64,000 nt of DNA from Vibrio diazotrophicus. Lineage in GTDB: Bacteria; Pseudomonadota; Gammaproteobacteria; Enterobacterales; Vibrionaceae. The stretch is from NCBI RefSeq assembly GCF_038452265.1, contig NZ_CP151842.1:620001-684000 (forward strand), given 5' to 3'. Below, piece after piece: positions 8,904 to 17,149 of the stretch; position 1 is the stretch's first letter; the number at the start of each line of letters is the position of its first letter. The translations under genes and the position numbers were made by a program. The notes under the pieces were generated by a model. It was not told where the DNA came from. It did not search any database and worked only from the letters and a program-made list of their open reading frames with translations.

Positions 8904-10694
8904 ATGCACGATGAATCACTTGCGTTAGTTTTTGCTAGTGTCGGTGTTGTTGGTCTGTTTTGTCAGTGGTTAGCTTGGCGTTTACGTTTACCAGCGATTT
9001 TATTTTTGCTACTAGCAGGCATCATTGCAGGCCCTCTCACGGGCATTCTTGTTCCTCAACAACTGCTTGGTGATCTGTTATTCCCACTCGTTTCGTTAGC
9101 CGTTGCCGTTATTCTGTTTGAAGGTAGCTTAACTCTTAACTTCAAAGAGATACGCGGAGTCAGTAACACCGTATGGAGCATAGTTTCCATCGGTGCAGTG
9201 ATCTCTTGGGCTATCACTTCCTTTGCGGTTCATTTGTTACTTGGGTTTGATTGGCCCCTCTCATTTCTGTTTGGCAGTTTGACTGTGGTGACGGGACCTA
9301 CCGTTATCGTTCCACTGCTAAGAACGGTAAGACCAAATACAAGGTTGTCGAACATACTGCGCTGGGAGGGCATTCTGATTGATCCTCTAGGAGCATTGTT
9401 CGTTGTGATGGTGTATGAATTTATTGTCTCCAGCAGTGAAGCGCATAGTCTACAGGTCTTTGCTCTTATCATCGCGGTAGGTTTAGCGTTTGGCGTGTTG
9501 TCGGGAGCCGCGGTTGCTTATGTGTTACGCAAGGGGCTGATACCGGAGTATCTCCAACCTTTTGGCGTTCTGAGTGTGGTATTGGGAATTTTTGCTCTAT
9601 CAAATCACATTGAATCCGAATCCGGTTTGCTGACAGTGACTGTGATGGGGATGTGGCTTGCCAATGCTAAAGACGTCAATATCCGCCACATACTGCACTT
9701 TAAAGAGAACCTGACTATCTTGCTGATAACAGGTTTATTCATTTTGTTGGCGGCGCGCATTCAATTGAGTGACTTCATGACATTAGGTTGGAGTGCGTTA
9801 TTGCTGTTTGTTGTTATGCAGCTTATCTCCCGACCAGCGTCTATTATGCTTTCCACTTTACGCAGCAATTTGGCGTTCAAGGAAAAACTCTTCCTTGCAT
9901 GGGTAGCGCCGCGAGGCATTGTTGCTGCGTCTATTTCATCATTGTTTGCCATTAAGCTGAGTTCTATTGGTATGACAGAGGCCGAGCTGCTGGTGCCGCT
10001 GACCTTTATGGTGATTATCGGTACTGTTGTTTTGCAAAGCGCTACGGCACGACCAATGGCATTAGCACTACAAGTGGCAGAACCGGCGCCTAAAGGTTTT
10101 CTTATTATTGGCGCGAATGATGTGGCTCGTCAGTTAGGCTTGGCGATCATGAAGTATGATTGTCGTGTGGTGCTTACCGATTCGAACTGGGACTATATCC
10201 GCCAAGCGAGAATGGCAGGATTAGAGAACTATTACGGCAATCCAATTTCAAGCCATGCCGATGAATATCTGAACTTAATTGGGATAGGGCATGTGGTCGC
10301 CCTCAGCCCTGATAAACACTTTAATATCATGGCGTGTATGCAGTTCTTATCAGACTTTGGTGAGAAACGCGTTTTTTGCTTGCATGATAAGGTCAACGGT
10401 AATACCAAAGATAAACACGTGGTGGCGCAGGAGTACCATGGTTTGTCATTTCTGGGCGCTGATGTCAGCTATAAGAAACTAGCAAGTTTGATCAATCAGG
10501 GTGGAGAGATCAAGCACACCAAACTGAGCGAAAACTTCACTTATGATGATTACTTGAAGAAACATCAGGAGAGTTATGTGCTACCACTTTTCTTGGTTGA
10601 TGCTCGCAATAGAGTGCAGATCTGCTCTGATCTCAACGCGTTCGAGCCGAAAGAAGGTGAAACCGTGGTGTCACTGATTAAAGCCCCGTCTTAG
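8904..10694 (+). CDS. CPA1-type sodium/proton antiporter with C-terminal nucleotide-binding-like domain
   Basis: The 596 residues start with about 12 hydrophobic helices (residues 5-390) of the monovalent cation:proton antiporter family. Typical pieces are LAVAVILFEGSLTLNF, LTVVTGPTVIVPLL and a WEGILIDPLGAL segment holding the membrane-embedded acidic residue. The cytoplasmic tail (from about 400) begins GFLIIGANDVARQLGLAIM, a Rossmann-like TrkA-N/RCK-type fold, suggesting regulation by a nucleotide. The ion specificity cannot be read from sequence; Na+/H+ or K+/H+ exchange is likely. The ATG at 8904 has GAGGTG upstream. It is followed by a strong palindromic terminator. Confidence 0.85.
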   Translation: MHDESLALVFASVGVVGLFCQWLAWRLRLPAILFLLLAGIIAGPLTGILVPQQLLGDLLFPLVSLAVAVILFEGSLTLNFKEIRGVSNTVWSIVSIGAVISWAITSFAVHLLLGFDWPLSFLFGSLTVVTGPTVIVPLLRTVRPNTRLSNILRWEGILIDPLGALFVVMVYEFIVSSSEAHSLQVFALIIAVGLAFGVLSGAAVAYVLRKGLIPEYLQPFGVLSVVLGIFALSNHIESESGLLTVTVMGMWLANAKDVNIRHILHFKENLTILLITGLFILLAARIQLSDFMTLGWSALLLFVVMQLISRPASIMLSTLRSNLAFKEKLFLAWVAPRGIVAASISSLFAIKLSSIGMTEAELLVPLTFMVIIGTVVLQSATARPMALALQVAEPAPKGFLIIGANDVARQLGLAIMKYDCRVVLTDSNWDYIRQARMAGLENYYGNPISSHADEYLNLIGIGHVVALSPDKHFNIMACMQFLSDFGEKRVFCLHDKVNGNTKDKHVVAQEYHGLSFLGADVSYKKLASLINQGGEIKHTKLSENFTYDDYLKKHQESYVLPLFLVDARNRVQICSDLNAFEPKEGETVVSLIKAPS

Positions 10695-10712
10695 AACGAA
10701 CCGCATTGATAA

Positions 10713-10740
10713 AAAGCGAGCCTAATATTAGGCTCGCTTT
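10713..10740. terminator. Perfect 28-bp palindrome, bidirectional terminator
   Basis: AAAGCGAGCC and GGCTCGCTTT flank the self-complementary centre TAATATTA, with A and T runs at the ends. It lies between the convergent antiporter gene and the MurQ-tail gene. Confidence 0.85.
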
Positions 10741-10763
10741 CGATTCTTCAGAGTAGCGAGTTG

Positions 10764-11087
10764 CTACTGATTTTTGATTACTTTGTGCAGAACACCGTCA
10801 GATTCAGAAAGCTTCTCTTTTGCCAGATCCGCATCAACACCAGTCAACAACATCAAAATCGCAACCTTGGCGCTATATCCGCATTCCTGTAACAGAGACT
10901 GTGCGGTTTGGGTATCACAGTCTGTTGCTTGCATGACGATTCGCACGGCACGTTTTTTTAATTTTTCTTGTTCATTTTCAGCTTTGTGGTGAGGTTTTGG
11001 AGACTGAAAATGTTGCTCTAAATCATTGAGCTCTTGTTCTTTTGACACAATATGAGAAAGCGCGGATAAAAGTGCGTCGTTAGCCAT
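10764..11087 (-). CDS. Small protein like the C-terminal domain of MurQ
   Basis: A 107-residue protein. Residues 44-105 (RAVRIVMQATDCDTQTAQSL, then VAILMLLTGVDADLAKEKL, then DGVLHKVIKN) strongly resemble the helical C-terminal tail of N-acetylmuramic acid 6-phosphate etherase MurQ. The catalytic SIS domain is absent. The first 43 residues are charged and may form a coiled coil (SKEQELNDLEQHF). It lies 62 bases downstream of anmK on the same strand, whose product is the MurQ substrate, so it may be the remnant of an anmK-murQ pair or a domain kept for binding. It has an intact start, a GAGGTGA ribosome-binding site and a terminator, so it looks expressed. The MurQ likeness is from memory of the family; the function is unknown. 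Confidence 0.7.
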   Translation of the reverse strand: MANDALLSALSHIVSKEQELNDLEQHFQSPKPHHKAENEQEKLKKRAVRIVMQATDCDTQTAQSLLQECGYSAKVAILMLLTGVDADLAKEKLSESDGVLHKVIKNQ

Positions 11088-11149
11088 GAATCACCTCAAT
11101 AACCTCTAATTTAAGCCGTGATGGTTACTGCTATTTTTGAGTTCGAATA

Positions 11150-12262
11150 TTAATTCGAAAAGTATACGACGCCTAAGCTTGCAAGGCGAGAGGCTCCAGT
11201 AACTGCGGGCAAATTACTTGGCAAATTATGCATTCTGCGCTGGGCAAGCCAAGCAAAGGCCATGGCTTCCATATAGTCACTGTCTACTCCTTTGCTAATC
11301 GTCGGGGCAATGACCCAATTTGGCAGAAGAGATTGGATTATTTCCATCAGCAGAGGGTTTTGCGCGCCGCCGCCACAGACTAACAACTCGGGTTGTGATC
11401 CAATCGCGAACTTAGCCACTTCGTCGCAGATAGTCACAGCGGTAAATTCACACAAAGTACGAAGAACGTCTTCCGGTGAGTAATGGGTGTTTTGGAGATG
11501 TTGTTCTAACCAAGGCATGTTAAACAGCTCACGCCCTGTGCTTTTCGGAGCGGGTTCAGACAAATAGGGCTCCTGACAAAAACGTGAAAGCAACTCAGGT
11601 ATAACTTTGCCTTGTTTGGCTCTGGAAGCATCTTTGTCATAGCTTTCATTCCAGTTCACTTGGCACCAAGCATCCATCAGCATATTGCCCGGACCTGTGT
11701 CATATCCAATAACTTCACCATTAGGCTTAAGAACGGAGATATTTGAGATGCCACCAATGTTGAGTACTACAACACTGGAGTCTTTGACTTGGAAAATCGT
11801 GTGGTGAAAAGCAGGAACCAAAGGCGCGCCTTGACCGCCCAATGCCATGTCTTTTCGTCTGAAATCCGCAACGGTGGTTATGCCCGTTTTGGCGGCAATT
11901 ATGTTGCTGTCGCCTAACTGCATCGTAAATGGTTTTGCACCATTAGGCTGGTGGAAGACAGTTTGTCCATGGCTGCCAATGGCGCGAATCTGTTGTTTAT
12001 CAATATTCGATTTATTTACCAGAGCTAAAGCGGCGTCAGCAAACAGGTGACCAAGCTCATGATCGATTTCGCCAATTTCAGGTAAATGGGTTGCCTGACC
12101 AATACAAATATTCAAAACGCGCGATTTGAGCTCAGAGGGAAAAGGAAAGAAATCGTGGTCGATGAGTTCTATTTTATCGTCTTGTATCGCCACCAAAGCG
12201 GTATCCACGCCATCCAGACTCGTTCCAGACATAATTCCTATGTACAGTTCACGCTCACTCAT
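11150..12262 (-). CDS. anmK: Anhydro-N-acetylmuramic acid kinase
   Basis: Phosphorylates and opens 1,6-anhydroMurNAc to MurNAc-6-phosphate in peptidoglycan recycling. The 370 residues fit the family. Motifs include IGIMSGTSLDGVDTALV at the N-terminus (ATP phosphate loop), GSHGQTVFHQP, LNIGGISNIS, and IGYDTGPGNMLMD, where the Asp is catalytic. It is divergent from nagZ, which makes anhydroMurNAc from muropeptides, so the two share an intergenic region and a pathway. The MurQ-tail-like gene follows it. Confidence 0.97.
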   Translation of the reverse strand: MSERELYIGIMSGTSLDGVDTALVAIQDDKIELIDHDFFPFPSELKSRVLNICIGQATHLPEIGEIDHELGHLFADAALALVNKSNIDKQQIRAIGSHGQTVFHQPNGAKPFTMQLGDSNIIAAKTGITTVADFRRKDMALGGQGAPLVPAFHHTIFQVKDSSVVVLNIGGISNISVLKPNGEVIGYDTGPGNMLMDAWCQVNWNESYDKDASRAKQGKVIPELLSRFCQEPYLSEPAPKSTGRELFNMPWLEQHLQNTHYSPEDVLRTLCEFTAVTICDEVAKFAIGSQPELLVCGGGAQNPLLMEIIQSLLPNWVIAPTISKGVDSDYMEAMAFAWLAQRRMHNLPSNLPAVTGASRLASLGVVYFSN

Positions 12263-12361
12263 TATGTAATCTCGCCGTCAGATCTAAACAAACTCATTGT
12301 AATTGAAAAATAAACTGAATAACCTCACCCGCAGTGACAAATTTTGAAATTAGGAGAAATA

Positions 12362-13351
12362 ATGGGACCGTTATGGCTTGATGTGGAAGGCTATGAATTA
12401 ACCGCAGAAGATCGCGAGATTTTGCAGCACCCTACGGTTGGTGGTGTCATATTGTTTGCTCGCAATTATCATGATAACCAACAGTTGTTGGCGTTAAACA
12501 AAGCGATTCGCCAAGCGGCAAAGCGTCCTATCTTGATTGGTGTTGATCAGGAGGGCGGCCGAGTTCAGCGTTTTCGCGAAGGATTTAGTAAGATTCCGGC
12601 CGCTCAGTTGTATGCAAAGAATGAGAACGGCGTTGAGCTGGCAAAGCAAGGTGGATGGCTAATGGCAGCGGAGTTGATTGCTCACGATGTCGATTTGAGC
12701 TTTGCGCCAGTACTAGATAAAGGCTTTGAATGTCGCGCAATTGGCAACCGTGCGTTCGGTGATGAAGTCTCGACTGTGTTGAAATACAGCAGTGCGTTTA
12801 TGCAGGGAATGAAATCGGTAGGGATGGCAACAACAGGAAAACACTTTCCTGGTCATGGTGCGGTGATTGCAGATTCTCATCTAGAAACCCCTTACGATGA
12901 ACGTGAAGTCATCAGTGATGATATCTCGATTTTCAAAGCGCAGATTGAGGCCGATATTCTTGATGCTATGATGCCTGCACATGTGATTTACCCGCATTTT
13001 GATGATCAGCCTGCCAGTGGTTCTCCTTACTGGTTGAAAAAGGTATTGCGCCAAGAGATGGGCTTTAAAGGCATTGTCTTCTCTGACGATTTAAGCATGG
13101 AAGGTGCGGCAATCATGGGATCGCCAGCAGAGCGTTCACAACAAGCGCTGGATGCAGGGTGTGACATGATTCTGATGTGCAATAAGCGTGAAGCTGCGGT
13201 TGAAGTGCTGGACAACTTGGCGATTGTTGACGTTCCTCAAGCACATCAGTTACTGAAGAAGCAAAACTTTAGCTATCAAGACTTAAAAGCGATGCAGGAG
13301 TGGAAACAAGCGGTTTCGGCGATGCAACGAATCATAGAACAGCACAGCTAA
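12362..13351 (+). CDS. nagZ: Beta-N-acetylhexosaminidase NagZ
   Basis: Cytoplasmic family 3 glycosidase that removes GlcNAc from anhydro-muropeptides. Its products also feed the AmpR signal in species with inducible beta-lactamase. The ATG at 12362, with a TAGGAGA ribosome-binding site at 12351-12357, gives 329 residues starting MGPLWLDVEGYELTAED. A longer reading from a TTG at 12344 would run through the ribosome-binding site and is unlikely. Key residues are in KHFPGHGAVIADSH (the His of the catalytic His/Asp dyad loop) and IVFSDDLSMEGAAIMG (nucleophile Asp). It is followed by a strong terminator. Confidence 0.97.
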   Translation: MGPLWLDVEGYELTAEDREILQHPTVGGVILFARNYHDNQQLLALNKAIRQAAKRPILIGVDQEGGRVQRFREGFSKIPAAQLYAKNENGVELAKQGGWLMAAELIAHDVDLSFAPVLDKGFECRAIGNRAFGDEVSTVLKYSSAFMQGMKSVGMATTGKHFPGHGAVIADSHLETPYDEREVISDDISIFKAQIEADILDAMMPAHVIYPHFDDQPASGSPYWLKKVLRQEMGFKGIVFSDDLSMEGAAIMGSPAERSQQALDAGCDMILMCNKREAAVEVLDNLAIVDVPQAHQLLKKQNFSYQDLKAMQEWKQAVSAMQRIIEQHS

Positions 13352-13376
13352 TCAGCATGCGATCAGTGCGGCAAAG

Positions 13377-13404
13377 AAAAGGCTCCATAAGGAGCCTTTT
13401 TTAA
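13377..13404. terminator. Bidirectional terminator between nagZ and the response regulator
   Basis: The stem AAAAGGCTCC / GGAGCCTTTT with an ATAA loop is followed by more T. It ends at the stop codon of the leftward response regulator gene, so it can stop both convergent transcripts. Confidence 0.85.
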
Positions 13405-14117
13405 TGAAATCCGAGTTTTTCTTTTAACTCTTTCAGGTAGCGACGGCTGACCGGTACTTTATGCTCTGAACGGGTAATGATTTCCGCTAAACCATTTTCA
13501 AGCAACTTTATCTCTTTAATCGCTTTGAGATTAATTAAATACTGGCGATGACAACGCAGAAGCTGAGTTTTCTCTTCCAGAACCTTGAGCGTAAGCTGGC
13601 TGGTAGCTCTTTGGTTATGGGTTTGAACATGTACGCCACTGATATCAGTAAACGCGTATTCCACCTCAGTGGTTGGGATAATCATGATGCGGTTCAAGCC
13701 GATACAAGGCACTTGGTCGAGCATCGCGGGCGCAATGGAAGAAAAGTCTTGTTTCTGTGTTGTGCTGCGCTGCAGGCGTTGGATGGTCTTATTCAAACGT
13801 GCAATTTCAATCGGTTTAAGTAAGTAGTCAAACGCATTGTCTTCAAATGCTTGTAAAGCATATTGGTCATAGGCGGTGACGAACACAACCTTGGGCATGG
13901 TTTCTGGATCGAGCATGCTCAACATTTCAATACCAGTGATCTGTGGCATTTGAATATCGAGAAAGACAACATCGGGTTTGAGTTGGTTTATTTTTTTAAG
14001 ACCTTCAATCGCGTTGTTCGCTTGGCCAATTACGTTGATTTCGCCACTTTCTTCAAGCAATTCCATCAGTTCTTCACGCGCGAATAATTCGTCGTCAATC
14101 ACAAGTGCTGAAAGCAT
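13401..14117 (-). CDS. btsR: LytTR response regulator, BtsR type
   Basis: DNA-binding response regulator of 238 residues. The receiver domain has the acidic pocket DD (8-9), phospho-acceptor Asp54 (VVFLDIQMP) and Lys in LLKPIE. A LytTR DNA-binding domain fills about residues 135-236 (LLRCHRQYLINLKAIKEIK). It lies 26 bases after the histidine kinase gene at 14144-15820, so the two form one operon. The arrangement and length match E. coli BtsR (YehT), which responds to pyruvate through BtsS. The matching boxes upstream of the CstA-family gene point to that gene as its target. The BtsR name rests on family and context. Confidence 0.85.
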   Translation of the reverse strand: MLSALVIDDELFAREELMELLEESGEINVIGQANNAIEGLKKINQLKPDVVFLDIQMPQITGIEMLSMLDPETMPKVVFVTAYDQYALQAFEDNAFDYLLKPIEIARLNKTIQRLQRSTTQKQDFSSIAPAMLDQVPCIGLNRIMIIPTTEVEYAFTDISGVHVQTHNQRATSQLTLKVLEEKTQLLRCHRQYLINLKAIKEIKLLENGLAEIITRSEHKVPVSRRYLKELKEKLGFH

Positions 14118-14143
14118 TTCTAAACCCTTACTTCTTTTCTAAA

Positions 14144-15820
14144 TTAAGAATTTTCTAGATTAGGAATGAGGAAGCTCATTCGTGTGTATTGGCCCGGTTC
14201 AACTTCGATTTTCAGTGCGGAGTTGTCACCGAATTTATTGGTTAGCCGTTTCGCCACTATCTGCATACCCAGCCCATCATGATCATCACTTGGTGGTTGA
14301 TAGCTGCCAGCATTGTCCTCAACCACTACTCGGTAGCCGCTTTCCGATGGTTCGCTGTATATACGAACTTTGCCATCTTCAAGCAGATTGGACGTACCAT
14401 GTTTGATCGCGTTCTCCACCAAAGGTTGTAAGGTGAAAGTGGGCACATTGCGTTCCAATAATGAGTTATCGATATCGATCTCGACATCGAGGCGGTCACT
14501 GAAACGGGCTTTTTCTATCGTCAGGTATGCGTTGACATGAGCGATCTCGTCGCGGAGTGTCACGGTTTCGATATTCTGCTTCAAGTTACTGCGGAAAAAC
14601 TGCGATAGGTGCTGAATTAATTCGCGTGCTTTTGTCGGATCCCTGCGGATAACGGCACTGATGGTATTGAGAGCGTTAAACAGAAAGTGAGGGTTAATCT
14701 GAGCTTGCAACAGTTTAATTTCAGCTCTTGAGAGCAGGATTTGTTTCTGTTGATACTCGCCATACAGAATCTGACTGGAAAGTAACTGAGCAATACCTTG
14801 TGCCATCGACATATTGATAGTTGAGAACAGCTTGCGCTTCGGTTCATACAGCTTAATGGTGCCAATGACTCTGTCACCCGCTCTCAGTGGAATAATTAAC
14901 GCAGAACCTAGTTTACAGGTTGGCGATAACGAACATTGATAAGGCTGTTCTTTGCCATCAAGATAGATAATGGCGTTTCCTGAAATCGCATCAAGCGTAC
15001 TTTGAGAAGATATCGGAGTATTGGGTTTGTGGTGGTCATCGCCGATGCCAACGAATGCGAGAATCTTTTCTCTGTCGGTAATGGAGACTGCGCCAACGTT
15101 GGTGAGTTCGTAAACGATGCGGGCAATTTTGTCTGCATTCTTAGGGTTAAAGCCTTGAGCAAGAATACCGACAGAGCGCTCTGCGATGTTTAAAGCACGG
15201 CGAGAAAAGGTCGCGGAATACTCTTCAAATATGGTTTTTCTGTCTTGCAGAATACTCATAAACAGCGCTGCACCTACTGAGTTGGCAATGATCATTGGCG
15301 CAGCAATGGTGGAGACAAGATCGTAAGCTTCATCAAACGGTTTGGCTACAAGTAGAATCAGCAGCATTTGAACAATTTCGGCAAACAGAGTGACGGCAAA
15401 AACGATACTAGGGCTGAAAACCAGCCGCCCTTTGCTGTTTCTGAGCAGGTAAGTGTGCAGTAACCCGCCGATGAGACCTTCCGCCGTTGTGGAAATAGCA
15501 CAGGCTAAATCGGTAAACCCGCCTAGAGTGTAGCGGTGAATCCCGCCTGTTAGGCCAACGAAGAAACCAACCACAGGACCACCGAATAGACCACCCATTA
15601 CTGCGCCGATTGCGCGAGTATTGGCTATGGCATCATCAATTTGCAGACCGAAATAGGTTCCCATTATGCAAAACAGTGAAAACAGGGTATAGACACTTAA
15701 TTTATGATCAAGGCGGCTGGAAATATTAAGCAGCGGGAGAAACAACGGTGTCTTACTCAACATGTAAGCTAAAACTAAGTAGACACACATCTGTTGTAAT
15801 AAAGAAAGGATCAAATCCAT
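14144..15820 (-). CDS. btsS: LytS-family histidine kinase, BtsS type
   Basis: Membrane sensor kinase of 558 residues. The N-terminal third has six or so hydrophobic segments of the 5TM-5TMR-LYT type (for example AIGAVMGGLFGGPVVGFFVG). A GAF-like section follows (about 220-350). Then comes the His kinase core with INPHFLFNALNTISAVIRRD, where His is the phosphorylation site, and an ATPase domain (LVENAIKHG, DNAGS, DGLGMQIVAKRL). This is the BtsS/YehU layout, where E. coli BtsS binds pyruvate with high affinity. It is upstream of btsR and divergent from aroF. Confidence 0.85.
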   Translation of the reverse strand: MDLILSLLQQMCVYLVLAYMLSKTPLFLPLLNISSRLDHKLSVYTLFSLFCIMGTYFGLQIDDAIANTRAIGAVMGGLFGGPVVGFFVGLTGGIHRYTLGGFTDLACAISTTAEGLIGGLLHTYLLRNSKGRLVFSPSIVFAVTLFAEIVQMLLILLVAKPFDEAYDLVSTIAAPMIIANSVGAALFMSILQDRKTIFEEYSATFSRRALNIAERSVGILAQGFNPKNADKIARIVYELTNVGAVSITDREKILAFVGIGDDHHKPNTPISSQSTLDAISGNAIIYLDGKEQPYQCSLSPTCKLGSALIIPLRAGDRVIGTIKLYEPKRKLFSTINMSMAQGIAQLLSSQILYGEYQQKQILLSRAEIKLLQAQINPHFLFNALNTISAVIRRDPTKARELIQHLSQFFRSNLKQNIETVTLRDEIAHVNAYLTIEKARFSDRLDVEIDIDNSLLERNVPTFTLQPLVENAIKHGTSNLLEDGKVRIYSEPSESGYRVVVEDNAGSYQPPSDDHDGLGMQIVAKRLTNKFGDNSALKIEVEPGQYTRMSFLIPNLENS

Positions 15821-15929
15821 AGTTCAGCCAGCAAGCAAATGTTGAAGAATGAGGGTATTTTATGAAAGTTATCGACAATAAAACACGATTTAATCGCATT
15901 CAGTGACCTAAAGCTTGTATTTATATTTG

Positions 15930-16054
15930 TGTAAATATTTTTATACATATGTGTTTTTATAAATTTACACTTGAAATCTTTTTATAGCCTGATAAGTTGT
16001 GTTCTATTGAGTTTGAGCTTCAGTGTATAAGTTTAGTGTAAATTTTTTAATACA
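15930..16054 (+). promoter_or_regulatory. Three TyrR boxes upstream of aroF
   Basis: The TyrR consensus is TGTAAA-N6-TTTACA. Box 1 at 15930-15947 reads TGTAAA-N6-TATACA. Box 2 at 15952-15969 reads TGTTTT-N6-TTTACA. Box 3 at 16037-16054 reads TGTAAA-N6-AATACA and ends 9 bases before the aroF start codon. Boxes 1 and 2 have centres 22 bases apart, two helix turns, like the strong/weak pairs of E. coli TyrR targets. This predicts tyrosine-dependent repression of aroF-tyrA. Confidence 0.8.
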
Positions 16055-16063
16055 GGTGATGAG

Positions 16064-17137
16064 ATGAAGAAAAGTGAATTAAGTGATATCAATATTATTG
16101 ATGAACAGGTATTGATCACACCAGACGCGCTAAAAGCGAAATTACCTTTAAGTGATGAAAGCCGTCGTTTCATCCGTGAATCTCGTCAGACTATCGCAGA
16201 TATTATTCATAAACGCGATCACCGCTTACTTGTGGTTTGTGGCCCTTGCTCTATCCATGATGTTGAAGCGGCAAAAGAGTACGCCAAGCGTTTGAAAACC
16301 CTGTCAGAAGAGCTGAAAGATCAGCTTTACATTGTTATGCGTGTTTACTTTGAAAAACCTCGTACTACGGTTGGCTGGAAAGGCTTAATTAACGATCCGC
16401 ATCTGGATGGCACTTTCGATATTGAACATGGTTTGCATGTGGGGCGTGAGCTGCTGGTGGATCTGGCGGAAATGAATATCCCTCTGGCAACAGAAGCGCT
16501 TGATCCTATCAGCCCTCAATACTTAGCTGATACCTTTAGCTGGGCTGCGATTGGTGCACGTACCACGGAATCTCAAACTCACCGCGAAATGGCGAGTGGT
16601 CTTTCAATGCCGATCGGTTTTAAAAATGGTACCGATGGCAGCCTTTCTACCGCAATTAACGCGATGCAAGCTGCATCATCAAGCCACCGCTTCATGGGGA
16701 TCAACCGTGAAGGACAAGTGGCACTGTTGACGACTCAAGGTAATGGTAATGGGCACGTGATTCTGCGCGGTGGTAAGCAAACCAACTACGATTCAGTGTC
16801 GGTGGCTGAGTGTGAAGAAGATTTAGCAAAAGTGGGCTTAGATGCGGCTCTGATGATCGACTGTAGCCACGCGAACTCACGCAAAGATTACCGCCGCCAG
16901 CCGCTGGTAGCGGAAGACGCCATCCATCAAATTCGTGAAGGTAACCGCTCAATTATTGGCTTGATGATCGAAAGCCATATTAATGAAGGTAACCAGTCTT
17001 CGGATCTGCCAATTTGTGAGATGAAGTACGGCGTTTCTATTACAGACGCATGTATTAATTGGGATACAACTGAGGCACTATTGCGTAAGGCTCACAAAGA
17101 GCTGACTCCGTTTCTCGAAAACCGCCTGAAAGGATAA
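16064..17137 (+). CDS. aroF: 3-deoxy-7-phosphoheptulonate synthase (DAHP synthase), probably Tyr-sensitive
   Basis: First step of the shikimate pathway: PEP + erythrose-4-phosphate to DAHP. The 357 residues match class I type AroFGH enzymes, with VVCGPCSIHD (metal Cys), YFEKPRTTVGWKG, PIGFKNGTDG and MIDCSHANS. The gene is directly followed by tyrA after 12 bases and preceded by TyrR boxes. This is the E. coli aroF-tyrA arrangement, so I take it as the tyrosine-inhibited isozyme. Feedback type is an inference from context. A third TyrR box ends just before its start. Confidence 0.93.
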   Translation: MKKSELSDINIIDEQVLITPDALKAKLPLSDESRRFIRESRQTIADIIHKRDHRLLVVCGPCSIHDVEAAKEYAKRLKTLSEELKDQLYIVMRVYFEKPRTTVGWKGLINDPHLDGTFDIEHGLHVGRELLVDLAEMNIPLATEALDPISPQYLADTFSWAAIGARTTESQTHREMASGLSMPIGFKNGTDGSLSTAINAMQAASSSHRFMGINREGQVALLTTQGNGNGHVILRGGKQTNYDSVSVAECEEDLAKVGLDAALMIDCSHANSRKDYRRQPLVAEDAIHQIREGNRSIIGLMIESHINEGNQSSDLPICEMKYGVSITDACINWDTTEALLRKAHKELTPFLENRLKG

Positions 17138-17149
17138 AAAGGATAAACC

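Noticed and set aside
12344..12361. Longer NagZ start at a TTG
   Set aside because: It would include the TAGGAGA ribosome-binding site of the ATG at 12362, and the family N-terminus begins at that ATG.
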